This document shows, piece by piece, positions 53,539 through 62,238 of a stretch of DNA of 64,000 bases (position 1 is its first letter; every line of letters starts with the position of its first letter). The stretch comes from Bacteroidales bacterium (GTDB taxonomy: Bacteria > Bacteroidota > Bacteroidia > Bacteroidales > UBA10428): assembly GCA_035299085.1 (NCBI GenBank), contig DATGXG010000052.1, forward strand, positions 1-64,000. The letters are read 5' to 3'. A model generated the notes under the pieces. The model saw nothing but the letters and a program-made list of their open reading frames with translations, did no database searches and was not told the DNA's origin. The position numbers and the translations under genes were made by a program.

Positions 53539-54336
53539 TCAACCTGCAGGTATGAAATTAATAGGCATTCTGAACATGAAATTTATTGGTTTGCCACGCA
53601 TCATGCCGGGTTTCCAGGGAGGCATGTTCTGAATGGTTTTAATGGCTTCCTGGTCGATTATCGGATTTACTCCCTTTTCAACCTTAACATTGGTTACTTT
53701 ACCCGATTTATTTATGACGAAACTGACAATCACAACGCCGTGAATTTTCTGCTTTAAAGCCAATGGCGGATACCGTAAATTCTTTTCCACATAAAGGGTT
53801 ACATTTCCTCCGGAAAATTCAGGTATACGGTCAAATGCCCCGCTTCCTCCCATTCCGCTGCCGTCACCCGGCAGAAATCCGCCAAATGCCGTGCTGTCAT
53901 CCACGAACAACCCTCCCAAATCATTTTCCACGCTGGCATCTTTGGGCTCTTCGGGAGGAGGAATGAACTGCTCAACAGGCGGCTTATCCGTGATTATAAA
54001 ATTCTTTTCAGATTGCGAGGGTTTGCTTGCAGGTAAGTCCTGTGGAAGCTTCTGACTCCGCCCCATATACGCATCCAGCTCTTCTTTTGTCAATAGCGAT
54101 CCGGGCACAGTTTTAAGATAAGGTGAATTGCCTGATGCCACATAAATGTTCTCATCGCCAGCCACATTATAATACCAGTAAGAAATCAGTGAGATCGAAA
54201 GGAAAACAGTGAGTGATACGGCAAAACCAATACCCACGCGGATATAATATTTTTTTCTGAGCCTGTAGGAACCATACTCTTTGTTCCTGTTCTCAAAAAC
54301 CATATCATCTATGCTGTCTCTTCCCTGAGATCTCAT
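53539..54336 (-). CDS. tonB: TonB family energy transducer
   Basis: A 265-residue protein with a cytoplasmic N-terminus (FENRNKEYGSYRLRKKY, typical of Bacteroidota TonB), one membrane segment (about 33-55), a proline-rich spacer (about 105-135, FIPPPEEPKD) and the TonB C-terminal domain (about 180-263, LRYPPLALKQKIHGVVIVSF and PPWKPGMMRGKP). It heads the tonB-exbB-exbD unit and links the motor to SusC-like and other receptors. Confidence 0.92.
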   Translation of the reverse strand: MRSQGRDSIDDMVFENRNKEYGSYRLRKKYYIRVGIGFAVSLTVFLSISLISYWYYNVAGDENIYVASGNSPYLKTVPGSLLTKEELDAYMGRSQKLPQDLPASKPSQSEKNFIITDKPPVEQFIPPPEEPKDASVENDLGGLFVDDSTAFGGFLPGDGSGMGGSGAFDRIPEFSGGNVTLYVEKNLRYPPLALKQKIHGVVIVSFVINKSGKVTNVKVEKGVNPIIDQEAIKTIQNMPPWKPGMMRGKPINFMFRMPINFIPAG

Positions 54337-54413
54337 CTCTTACAAACGGGTACTCTAATCAATCGTAAATGTATGTAATGCCATCAAATTTCGTACAGAA
54401 AATTATGTATAAT

Positions 54414-54445
54414 TAAAAGCCCCGCCTTCCTGACGGGGCTTTTTC
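54414..54445. terminator. Bidirectional terminator hairpin between divergent genes
   Basis: AAAAGCCCCG-CCTTCCTGA-CGGGGCTTTTT is a classic terminator shape. Its place is odd: it lies between the divergent tonB and histidine kinase genes, where no transcript is expected to end. It could stop antisense or leader transcripts or mark a short unannotated RNA. Nothing else stands out between 54337 and 54644 apart from TATCTTTG at 54632-54639. Confidence 0.75.
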
Positions 54446-54644
54446 ACCCTAACCATACCGGTTAATTTATACAGATAACGTATTATACCAAAAAACAACA
54501 TTTTCGGGGAAGAAAATACTGTTTATAACAAACTTATTTGTTTGCTTAGCTAAGTTAATACTACTTATAACCCTTTGAATGTCTTAACTGTTAAAGTTTG
54601 TTAAATGCTTAAAGAGAAAATGTTATAGAAGTATCTTTGTTTAC

Positions 54645-56069
54645 ATGAGTAAACGGTTAATCTGGATTGTCACGGTTTTCATGAGCCTTGCCATGGCATC
54701 CTTAATCATGGTTCAGGCATATTGGATTAAAAACGCATATGCTGTAAAAGACAAACAGTTTGAGCAGCTTATTACACGATCCATGATCGACATTACAAAT
54801 GAAATTGAAACGCTTGAAATAGCCAAAATTTCCTCCCGACTTTCGCATCCGTTATCCGATTCGGTAAACATTGGTTTACAACAATCGGGCCAGCCGGTGA
54901 AAGCAAACCCCGCAGCAGCAGGTAAAAACAAGGACACACGCGAATTGCTTAATAACCGCAGGGAATTTATTGACCGGATTATTACATCCATGTACTTTGC
55001 TTCTCCCGACATTGAGAAAAGAATCAGTAAACAGGAAATGGAAGGGGTGATCCATAAAGTACTCACAGAATCCGATATTGACATTCCTTTCGAATATGCA
55101 GTGGTTCGCTGGAACAACGATACCGCTTACCAGTCGGACGCGTATGATCCGTTTGCACCTGAAGAATATTACACGGTTCAGTTGTTCCGCAATGCATCGT
55201 ATGTGAACCCCAATTATCTTAAAATTTACTTTCCCGACAAAAAAGAATTCGTATTTCAGTCACTCGGCTATCTTGCCATATCCTCGCTGTTGCTTACGAT
55301 GGCTATTCTTTTCAGCTTTGCCATTACGGTATTTATCATGTTCAGGCAAAAGCGGCTTTCTGAAATCAGGAACGACTTCATCAGCAACATGACACATGAA
55401 CTGAAGACACCGATTTCAACCATATCCCTGGCCTCACAGATGCTGGGAGATACCAGCATTCCGGTTGAACTCAAAAATACTTCGCAGATATCCAAGATCA
55501 TTTCGGAAGAATGCAGGCGACTTGGAAGCCAGGTTGAAAAGGTACTGCAAACGTCGGTATTCGATAAAGGCAAGATCAGGCTGAGGTTAACCGAAGTCAA
55601 CATGCATGAAATCATTTCAGGTGTGGTGGATAACTTTTCGATACAGGTAAAAAGCAGGAGCGGAAAAATCACCACCTCTCTGAACGCTCAGAATTTTATC
55701 CTGCATGCCGACCAGGTTCATGTAACCAATGTGATGTCGAATTTGTTAGATAATGCCATCAAGTACACAACAAGGGAGCCTGAAATTTCAGTTGAAACCG
55801 AAAATGTTATGGAATTCTTTGTGATAACTGTAAAAGATAACGGAATTGGGATTTCAAGGGCAGATCAGAAGCGCATATTTGAAAAGTTCTACAGGGTTCC
55901 CACAGGAAACATCCATACTGTAAAGGGTTTCGGATTAGGATTGAGTTATGTTAAGATGGTAACAGAAGCCCATAATGGCTATGTTGAGGTTCAAAGTGAA
56001 TTATACCAGGGAAGTGCTTTTAAAATTTTCTTACCTTTAATAGATATTGAAACACATGCAAAAGGTTAA
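54645..56069 (+). CDS. Sensor histidine kinase (RprX-like)
   Basis: A 474-residue inner membrane kinase with two membrane segments (about 6-27 and 206-232) around a periplasmic sensor domain. The phosphorylated histidine is His251 in THELKTP; the N box (NLLDNAIKYT), DNGIGIS and GFGLGLSYVK form the ATP-binding domain. It overlaps the downstream response regulator by 14 bases, so the two are coupled. A perfect -7 element, TATCTTTG, ends only five bases before the ATG, which suggests a leaderless or very short-leader transcript. Confidence 0.92.
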   Translation: MSKRLIWIVTVFMSLAMASLIMVQAYWIKNAYAVKDKQFEQLITRSMIDITNEIETLEIAKISSRLSHPLSDSVNIGLQQSGQPVKANPAAAGKNKDTRELLNNRREFIDRIITSMYFASPDIEKRISKQEMEGVIHKVLTESDIDIPFEYAVVRWNNDTAYQSDAYDPFAPEEYYTVQLFRNASYVNPNYLKIYFPDKKEFVFQSLGYLAISSLLLTMAILFSFAITVFIMFRQKRLSEIRNDFISNMTHELKTPISTISLASQMLGDTSIPVELKNTSQISKIISEECRRLGSQVEKVLQTSVFDKGKIRLRLTEVNMHEIISGVVDNFSIQVKSRSGKITTSLNAQNFILHADQVHVTNVMSNLLDNAIKYTTREPEISVETENVMEFFVITVKDNGIGISRADQKRIFEKFYRVPTGNIHTVKGFGLGLSYVKMVTEAHNGYVEVQSELYQGSAFKIFLPLIDIETHAKG

Positions 56070-56745
56070 AATTCTTCTTGCCGAGGACGATGAAAATCTG
56101 GGAATGCTTCTGCGCGAGTACCTCATCGTAAAGAACTATGATGCCGACTGGTTTATTAACGGGGAAAAGGCATATAAAAGCTTTGTAAAGACGCATTATG
56201 ATTTGTGTGTCCTTGACGTTATGATGCCGGTTAAAGACGGTTTTACACTGGCCCGGGAGATCAGGATGACCAACTCGGATATTCCGATTATTTTTCTTAC
56301 TGCGAAATCTCTTAAGGAAGATATCATTGAAGGATTCAAGTCGGGTGCTGATGATTATATCAGTAAACCTTTCAGCATGGAAGAATTGCTGTTCAGGGTT
56401 GAGGCCGTGCTTCGCCGCACCAAGAAAGACCTTTCAGGCGCAGCACAGACCGAATACAAGATCGGCGATTATATGTTCTATCCGAACACTCAGCTTCTGA
56501 AACACGGAAATGAAGAGCACAAGCTCACAACCAAGGAATCAGATCTTTTAAAACTCCTGTGTGCCAATAAGAATACAATACTCGACAGGAATTTTGCGCT
56601 GAAGACAATCTGGGTTGATGACAATTATTTCAACGCGCGCAGCATGGATGTGTACATTGCAAAACTCCGGAAATTCCTGAAGGAAGATCCAAAGGTTCAG
56701 ATTATAAATGTGCACGGGAAAGGGTTTAAATTAATAGAAAGCTAA
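56056..56745 (+). CDS. OmpR-type response regulator (RprY-like)
   Basis: A 229-residue regulator. The start is ATG 56056 (MQKVKILLAEDDENLG); a TTG three codons earlier is also open. The receiver has the acidic pair at Asp11-Asp12, phospho-Asp54 in CVLDVMMP, and a lysine in SKPFS. The C-terminal winged helix (about 135-228) includes LTTKESDLLKLL, RSMDVYIAKLRKFL and VHGKGFKL. It resembles RprY of Bacteroides. Its TAA stop lies inside the first unit of an octamer repeat. Confidence 0.93.
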   Translation: MQKVKILLAEDDENLGMLLREYLIVKNYDADWFINGEKAYKSFVKTHYDLCVLDVMMPVKDGFTLAREIRMTNSDIPIIFLTAKSLKEDIIEGFKSGADDYISKPFSMEELLFRVEAVLRRTKKDLSGAAQTEYKIGDYMFYPNTQLLKHGNEEHKLTTKESDLLKLLCANKNTILDRNFALKTIWVDDNYFNARSMDVYIAKLRKFLKEDPKVQIINVHGKGFKLIES

Positions 56746-56778
56746 TGTGCTATTGTGCTAATGTGCTAATGTGCTAAT
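56741..56778. repeat. Short copy of the GCTAATGT octamer repeat
   Basis: Four to five units of TGTGCTAA with one variant (TGTGCTAT), the same word as the large array at 34831-34994. The first unit contains the stop codon of the response regulator. Confidence 0.85.
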
Positions 56779-56826
56779 TCGTCGCACAGTTTCTAACCCC
56801 CTAAACAGCTAATAAGCTAAACAGCT

Positions 56827-56860
56827 AAAAAAAAACCCCGCAAATGCGGGGTCTTTTTTT
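56827..56860 (-). terminator. Terminator of groES-groEL
   Basis: ACCCCGCA-AA-TGCGGGGT with A run on one side and T run on the other; on the minus strand it begins at the groEL stop codon and ends in a run of T. It can also serve the response regulator on the plus strand. Confidence 0.88.
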
Positions 56861-58493
56861 ACATCATTCCACCCATTCCGCCGGGACCGCCCATAGGGGC
56901 AGGGGCTTCTTTTTCGGGTTTCTCAGCCACAACACATTCGGTGGAGAGGAACATTCCGGCGATGGAAGCAGCGTTTTCAAGAGCTACGCGGGCTACCTTG
57001 GTAGGATCGATAACTCCTGCTGCAAATAAAGGCTCGAACTTATCATCCTGGGCATTGTAGCCAAAGTCATTCTTGCCTTCTTTAATTTTCTGAACAATTA
57101 CTGAACCTTCGAGACCTGCATTTTCAACAATCTGCCTGGCGGGTTCTTCGAGTGCCCTCTTAATGATGGCAATACCTGTGTTCTGGTCTTCATTGGATCC
57201 GGTCAGATTCTCAATTGCTTTGATTGAACGGATATAGGCAACACCACCACCCGGTATAATTCCTTCTTCAACAGCTGCACGGGTTGCACTCAAAGCGTCT
57301 TCAACGCGGGCTTTCTTTTCCTTCATTTCAACTTCGGAAGCAGCACCTACGTAAAGGACAGCAACACCACCGGCTAATTTCGCAAGCCTTTCCTGCAGTT
57401 TTTCCCTGTCATAATCTGATGTGGTAGTTTCCATCTGTGATTTAATCTGTTTGATGCGGCCTTCAATGTTCTTCTTGTCGCCGGCACCATTCACAACGGT
57501 TGTATTTTCCTTGTCGATTACCACTTTTTCAGCTTTACCGAGCATATCCAGTTTAGCACCGTCGAGGGTCAGACCTTTTTCTTCAGAAATTACAACACCG
57601 CCTGTAAGGATAGCAATATCCTCAAGCATTTCTTTTCTCCTGTCGCCAAAGCCCGGAGCTTTAACAGCAGCAATCTTGAGTGAACCTCTCAGTTTGTTTA
57701 CAACCAGGGTGGCGAGTGCTTCACCATCGATATCCTCGGCAATGATAAGGAGCTGACGGCCCTGCTGAGCAATAGGCTCAAGAACCGGAAGCAGATCTTT
57801 CATTGTGGAGATCTTCTTATCAGTGATCAGGATGAGTACGTTCTCAAGAACAGCTTCCATCTTATCGGAATCGGTGATAAAATAGGCTGAAATATAGCCG
57901 CGGTCAAACTGCATACCTTCAACAACATCCACATGGGTTTCAGTTCCTTTTGCTTCTTCAACGGTAATAACGCCTTCTTTCTTCACTTTGCCCATGGCTT
58001 CAGCGATAAGTTTGCCGATATTGTGGTCATTATTTGCTGAAATAGAAGCAACCTGCTCAATCTTGGTGATATCTTCACCAATGGCCTGTGATTGTTTCTT
58101 CAGGTCCTCGATAACTGCCAAAACGGCTTTGTCAATCCCTCTTTTCAGATCCATCGGGTTTGCACCGGCTGTAACGTTTTTCAAACCTACAGTTACTATC
58201 GACTGGGCAAGAACAGTCGCTGTTGTGGTGCCATCACCTGCATCATCATTGGTTTTAGAAGCTACTTCTTTCACAAGCTGAGCGCCAATATTTTCAAAAG
58301 CTTCTTCAAGTTCAATTTCTTTTGCTACAGTAACTCCGTCCTTGGTAACGAGGGGAGCGCCGAACTTCTTGTCAAGAATGACATTGCGGCCCTTGGGTCC
58401 AAGGGTAACCTTAACTGCATTGGCGAGCTGGTCAACACCTTTTTTCAGTTGTTCACGAGCTTCAATATTAAATTTGATTTCTTTAGCTGCCAT
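56859..58493 (-). CDS. groEL: Chaperonin GroEL (60 kDa)
   Basis: A 544-residue chaperonin subunit. Conserved parts are LGPKGRNVILDKKFGAP, VTKDGVTVAKEIEL, NDDAGDGTTTATVLAQ and the flexible GGMGGMM tail. It folds non-native proteins in the double-ring complex with GroES. It lies 24 bases after groES. No CIRCE element (TTAGCACTC type) was found in front of the operon. Confidence 0.99.
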   Translation of the reverse strand: MAAKEIKFNIEAREQLKKGVDQLANAVKVTLGPKGRNVILDKKFGAPLVTKDGVTVAKEIELEEAFENIGAQLVKEVASKTNDDAGDGTTTATVLAQSIVTVGLKNVTAGANPMDLKRGIDKAVLAVIEDLKKQSQAIGEDITKIEQVASISANNDHNIGKLIAEAMGKVKKEGVITVEEAKGTETHVDVVEGMQFDRGYISAYFITDSDKMEAVLENVLILITDKKISTMKDLLPVLEPIAQQGRQLLIIAEDIDGEALATLVVNKLRGSLKIAAVKAPGFGDRRKEMLEDIAILTGGVVISEEKGLTLDGAKLDMLGKAEKVVIDKENTTVVNGAGDKKNIEGRIKQIKSQMETTTSDYDREKLQERLAKLAGGVAVLYVGAASEVEMKEKKARVEDALSATRAAVEEGIIPGGGVAYIRSIKAIENLTGSNEDQNTGIAIIKRALEEPARQIVENAGLEGSVIVQKIKEGKNDFGYNAQDDKFEPLFAAGVIDPTKVARVALENAASIAGMFLSTECVVAEKPEKEAPAPMGGPGGMGGMM

Positions 58494-58517
58494 TTTATAG
58501 ATTATTTAAGAGGATTA

Positions 58518-58799
58518 TTATTCAACAACATAAAGTATATCCGACTGATTCATGAGCAGATAGTCATTTCCTTCGATTGTAAGTTCAGTGCCGGAATATT
58601 TTCCGTAAAGAACCACATCACCTGTTTTTACAATTACAGGCTCGTCTTTCTTCGGTTCACCAACCTTAACAACTTCACCTTTCTGCGGTTTTTCTTTTGC
58701 AGAATCAGGAATGATAATCCCACTGGCTGTTTTTTCTTCGGCCGGGAAAGGTTTTATCAAAACCTTGCCTGCATTAACTTTTCCTTTAATATTTGCCAT
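58518..58799 (-). CDS. groES: Co-chaperonin GroES (10 kDa)
   Basis: A 93-residue lid protein for GroEL with the mobile loop (EEKTASGIIIPDSAKEKPQ) and GDVVLYGKYSGTEL. It is first in the operon with groEL. Upstream, CAAATGTA at 58867-58874 reads on the minus strand as a perfect -7 element (TAnnTTTG); no good -33 box accompanies it. Confidence 0.98.
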   Translation of the reverse strand: MANIKGKVNAGKVLIKPFPAEEKTASGIIIPDSAKEKPQKGEVVKVGEPKKDEPVIVKTGDVVLYGKYSGTELTIEGNDYLLMNQSDILYVVE

Positions 58800-59001
58800 G
58801 TTATAATTGATTTTAGAGTTAAACTTTCCAGTCTAAAGGTTGCAAAGCATTTATCGAATTTTATGCCAAATGTAATTTTTAAGAATTTTCGGCTTTTCGA
58901 ATGTCAGAATTACAGCCGGACCCTAAGTATATTACAGGCAAAGTTACGATAAGTTCAAGACAATCAGTATGAAATCAAGCAATACTTCATTTACAGGGAA
59001 T

Positions 59002-59037
59002 AAAAAAAAAGTGTCAGCATTATGACATACTGACACT
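59002..59037 (-). terminator. Terminator of the secG operon
   Basis: GTGTCAG (59011-59017) pairs with CTGACAC (59030-59036), and the minus strand then runs into nine T. It lies 23 bases after the secG stop. Confidence 0.85.
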
Positions 59038-59059
59038 CGGCTCATATGATGTTTTTGGT

Positions 59060-59440
59060 TTATTTCTCAGGTTGAGGCTGCTCAGTACCCTGTTGCTGTC
59101 CCTGCTCAGGTTGTGCAGGAGCTGTAGGATATGCCGGAATGTTTGTGCCCGGATCTGCTGCTGTATGCTCATCAATCTGTTCCTGGATCCTTGATTGTCT
59201 GCCTTCAACTTCATCAGTTCCACGAGGCATCAGAGTAGCCAGGATACTCAGTACGATAACTGCTGCTGCAAGGCCCCAGGTAGTCTTTTCAATAAAATCA
59301 GCCGTACGCTTAACTCCCATGAACTGGTTTGAAGCGGAAAAACCCGATGCAAGTCCGCCACCTTTTGGATTCTGAACCAGAACAATGAGGATCAGAAGAA
59401 TACATGCAAAAACGATTATGCCAATTATTAGTCCGAACAT
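59060..59440 (-). CDS. secG: Preprotein translocase subunit SecG
   Basis: A 126-residue inner membrane protein with two membrane segments (about 3-23 and 53-74), separated by the conserved NPKGGGLASGFS. The C-terminal tail (about 80-126) is longer than in Escherichia coli, rich in Gln, Pro and Glu, as seen in other Bacteroidota. It is the last gene of the sigma-54 activator, lptE, TPR, secG unit (gaps 4-7 bases). Confidence 0.92.
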   Translation of the reverse strand: MFGLIIGIIVFACILLILIVLVQNPKGGGLASGFSASNQFMGVKRTADFIEKTTWGLAAAVIVLSILATLMPRGTDEVEGRQSRIQEQIDEHTAADPGTNIPAYPTAPAQPEQGQQQGTEQPQPEK

Positions 59441-59446
59441 TTTGAT

Positions 59447-60382
59447 TTACTGTTTATTCGTTAATTTTTTAATTTCTTCAATTTGACTCGCAAAGTAATC
59501 ACTTTTTTCCGGATATTTCAAAATTAATTTTTCGTAAGCAAATATGGCTTTGCTGTAATATCCCTGTTTGATATAGATCTTTGCCAGGGTATCGGTAAAT
59601 ATGCCATCATGCTCTTTTACGCTGTCTTCTGAAATATCTATATTGGGCCGGCCGTCTGTTACCGGCATGATGCGCGGATTGCTTTCAATGAATTTTTCAA
59701 TAAGCTCATCCTTGTCCGGAACAATTACCTTTTCCTCCGGTTTGTCATCGGTTTCAATTATGAACAAATCTTCATCAGTTGCCGGCTCTGCATATTCTTT
59801 ATCAAAATTGATGCCGATTTCAGGCACCAGTTCTTCTTCTGCAGGATTAACCAGTTCAAGCTCCTCAAGTTGCCAGGAAAGCAGGTTGGATATGTTGCTT
59901 CGCAATGTATGACTATCTGATTTCAGCTCAGCCTGTTTTTCTTCAACCGGTTCTGTTGTTTCAGCTGCCGCTTCCGAAATAACGGGATCAAGTTCAACTA
60001 CATTCTCCTCTGACTCTTCATTTATCTGTTTTGTCTCCTGAATTTCTGTTTGAAGCTCGCTTCCCTGTGGATCTTCGGAATCTTCATTCAACTCCGGATT
60101 TCCGGCAGTTTCCGTTTCATTTTCAGCAGGATGGATTTCAATTTCTTCATCCATCGGGTACAAGAGATCATACAATATCTTCCGGTCGGTTACATACACT
60201 GCCGCCGACTGCATCTCTGATTCCCAGTCCGGGCTTCCCATGAGGAACTTCTTTCTGACTGTTAAAAGCCTTGCCGTCTGGAAATACGGATACTGTTCCT
60301 TTAATTCCTCAAGTTCTCCGAGACTCAAATGATCGAGTTTCCCGGGGTCAGCCATTAATTCAATAATCGTTTCCCTTTGCAT
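59447..60382 (-). CDS. Acidic TPR-containing protein of the lptE-secG operon
   Basis: A 311-residue protein, strongly acidic, no signal peptide. The N-terminus (about 1-75, EELKEQYPYFQTARLLTVRK) is a small helical domain; the middle (about 80-215) is low-complexity and rich in Glu; the C-terminus (about 262-305) is a tetratricopeptide-like pair (TLAKIYIKQGYYSKAIFAY). It is always next to secG and lptE in many Bacteroidales, so a link with envelope assembly or secretion is likely but unproven. Confidence 0.75.
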   Translation of the reverse strand: MQRETIIELMADPGKLDHLSLGELEELKEQYPYFQTARLLTVRKKFLMGSPDWESEMQSAAVYVTDRKILYDLLYPMDEEIEIHPAENETETAGNPELNEDSEDPQGSELQTEIQETKQINEESEENVVELDPVISEAAAETTEPVEEKQAELKSDSHTLRSNISNLLSWQLEELELVNPAEEELVPEIGINFDKEYAEPATDEDLFIIETDDKPEEKVIVPDKDELIEKFIESNPRIMPVTDGRPNIDISEDSVKEHDGIFTDTLAKIYIKQGYYSKAIFAYEKLILKYPEKSDYFASQIEEIKKLTNKQ

Positions 60383-60389
60383 ACGGGGT

Positions 60390-60917
60390 TTACCAGTTTA
60401 CAAATGCCCTTTTATAGATGTCATCCAACAATTCATCCATTATTTCTTTTGTCAGCTCAGACTTTACACTTTCAAAACCTGATCCTGAAACATTGTAAAG
60501 TTTATATCTCGAAAAGCTGGCTTCAAAATCAAGGTCGGGATTTACATTGCATGTATATCTGACCTTTATGGTAATGGTGAATTTGTTTTGAGCAGCCTGA
60601 TCGCCGGCAACAACGGTTGAAGGAGTGCTTGGCTCGTAACCGGTGATAACGGCTTCAAAATCATTATCTCCGGTATTATTTACCATGATCAGGTTAGTGT
60701 TATTTCTGAGGTAATCCTTTAATGAATTGGTTACATCCTGGCTCAGTCCCGGTTCCACCAGACGCGCCTGGTTCTCTACAAACTGCACTGAGAAAGTTTT
60801 GCCGGGGATCTGTCCTCCTCCTTTTGTATCGTATTTCAGACTGAAACATGAACTGCCCAGCATTCCGGAAAGGATGATCAGCAGAAAAGATGTGATGTGT
60901 GAAACGCTGCAACGCAT
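60390..60917 (-). CDS. lptE: LptE family lipopolysaccharide-assembly lipoprotein
   Basis: A 175-residue lipoprotein (Cys24 in GSSC). The LptE-like pattern TFSVQFVENQARLVEPGLSQ, then LKDYLRNNTNLIMVNNTGD and ITGYEPSTPSTV, matches the Bacteroidota LptE family, which helps LptD insert lipopolysaccharide at the outer membrane. It lies 4 bases after the sigma-54 activator gene and 7 before the TPR gene. Confidence 0.9.
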   Translation of the reverse strand: MRCSVSHITSFLLIILSGMLGSSCFSLKYDTKGGGQIPGKTFSVQFVENQARLVEPGLSQDVTNSLKDYLRNNTNLIMVNNTGDNDFEAVITGYEPSTPSTVVAGDQAAQNKFTITIKVRYTCNVNPDLDFEASFSRYKLYNVSGSGFESVKSELTKEIMDELLDDIYKRAFVNW

Positions 60918-60921
60918 AATG

Positions 60922-62145
60922 TTATTCGATGTTATATTCCTTTATTTTCCGGTAAAGTGTTCTTTCTGATATTCCAAGTTCAGCGGCAGCATATTTTCGT
61001 TTGCCCCCGTGACGTTCAAGAGCTTTCCGTATCAATTCAATCTCTTTATCAGCAAGCGATAATGATTCCTCAATGATCTCCTGTGTATCTTGTATATCGT
61101 GAATTTCACGGGGCATATCAAATCTCCTGCTCTGCTTTTCCTCAGGAATAATAGGCTCCACATCATGAACGTACTTGGGTATCATATGAGCGGCAGTTTC
61201 CTGGTCGGGACCTTTTACAATATTTTCATGCACCAGTTTCTTAAGATCGTTCATGTCATTGCGCATATCGAAAAGGATCTTATACAGGATCTCCCTCTCT
61301 GTTGCAAATGTCTTGCGATCCACACTGTCAAAAATAGCAGGCAGTTTCGAATCGGAATAGTCGGGCAGATACCGGTTCAGTACGTCGGATGTGATAAGCC
61401 TCTTTTCCTCAATAACGGAAATCTGTTCGGCTATATTTTTAAGCTGCCGTATATTGCCTGGCCAGCGATAGTTCGAAAGCATATCAACTGCATCTTCGGT
61501 AAGTGAAATCGGCGGCATACGGTTTCTTTCGGCAAAATCTACTGCAAATTTACGGAACAGCAGGGTTATGTCTTCCTTACGGTTTCTGAGAGGAGGAATC
61601 TCAATGGGAACTGAGCTCAGCCTGTAGAAAAGATCCTCACGGAAGCGGCCCTGCTGGATAGCGGACTGTACATCCACATTGGTGGCTGCGATAACCCTTA
61701 CGTTTGTTTTAATCACTTTGGATGATCCTACCCGAATGAACTCACCGGTTTCAAGAACTCGCAGAAGCCTTACCTGTGTAGAAAGCGGCAGCTCGGCCAC
61801 TTCGTCAAGAAAAATGGTTCCCCCGTTGGCTTCTTCGAAGTATCCTTTCCTGCTTTCATAAGCGCCGGTAAAAGATCCTTTTTCATGGCCGAATAATTCC
61901 GAATCAATTGTTCCTTCGGGAATGGCGCCGCAATTCACGGCTATATAGGTCCCATGCTTTCTCGAACTGTATTGGTGAATGATCTGGGGCATTACCTCTT
62001 TCCCTACACCGCTTTCCCCTGTAATCAGAACCGATAGATCGGTTGGTGCAACCTGCACGGCAATGTCGATTGCCCGGTTAAGAGATGGTGAATTTCCAAT
62101 GATTCCGAAACGTTGTTTAATTTTAAATAAATCAGGTCTTTCCAT
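60922..62145 (-). CDS. Sigma-54 interaction domain transcriptional regulator
   Basis: A 407-residue activator with no receiver domain. The AAA+ domain (about 15-250) has Walker A GESGVGKE (43-50), the sigma-54-contact loop GSFTGA (90-95), Walker B TIFLDE (110-115) and the NVRVIAATN segment. The C-terminal Fis-type helix-turn-helix (about 368-406) is GKRKYAAAELGISERTLYRK. It heads the lptE-TPR-secG unit; in many Bacteroidales the same order is found. CAAAATTA at 62177-62184 is a perfect minus-strand -7 element. Confidence 0.93.
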   Translation of the reverse strand: MERPDLFKIKQRFGIIGNSPSLNRAIDIAVQVAPTDLSVLITGESGVGKEVMPQIIHQYSSRKHGTYIAVNCGAIPEGTIDSELFGHEKGSFTGAYESRKGYFEEANGGTIFLDEVAELPLSTQVRLLRVLETGEFIRVGSSKVIKTNVRVIAATNVDVQSAIQQGRFREDLFYRLSSVPIEIPPLRNRKEDITLLFRKFAVDFAERNRMPPISLTEDAVDMLSNYRWPGNIRQLKNIAEQISVIEEKRLITSDVLNRYLPDYSDSKLPAIFDSVDRKTFATEREILYKILFDMRNDMNDLKKLVHENIVKGPDQETAAHMIPKYVHDVEPIIPEEKQSRRFDMPREIHDIQDTQEIIEESLSLADKEIELIRKALERHGGKRKYAAAELGISERTLYRKIKEYNIE

Positions 62146-62238
62146 GAATTGGTGACAATTTCCCGTTAAAATCTGACAAAATTACACATAATATTCGTTT
62201 TTTTGCATTTCATATCTGTCAAATATTCATGCTCTGGT

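Noticed and set aside
58092..58952. Long open frame (286 codons) on the plus strand
   Set aside because: It is antisense to groEL and groES and gives a Phe-rich sequence without family features; a shadow of the chaperonin genes.
58800..59001. CIRCE heat-shock operator before groES
   Set aside because: The TTAGCACTC-N9-GAGTGCTAA palindrome is not present.
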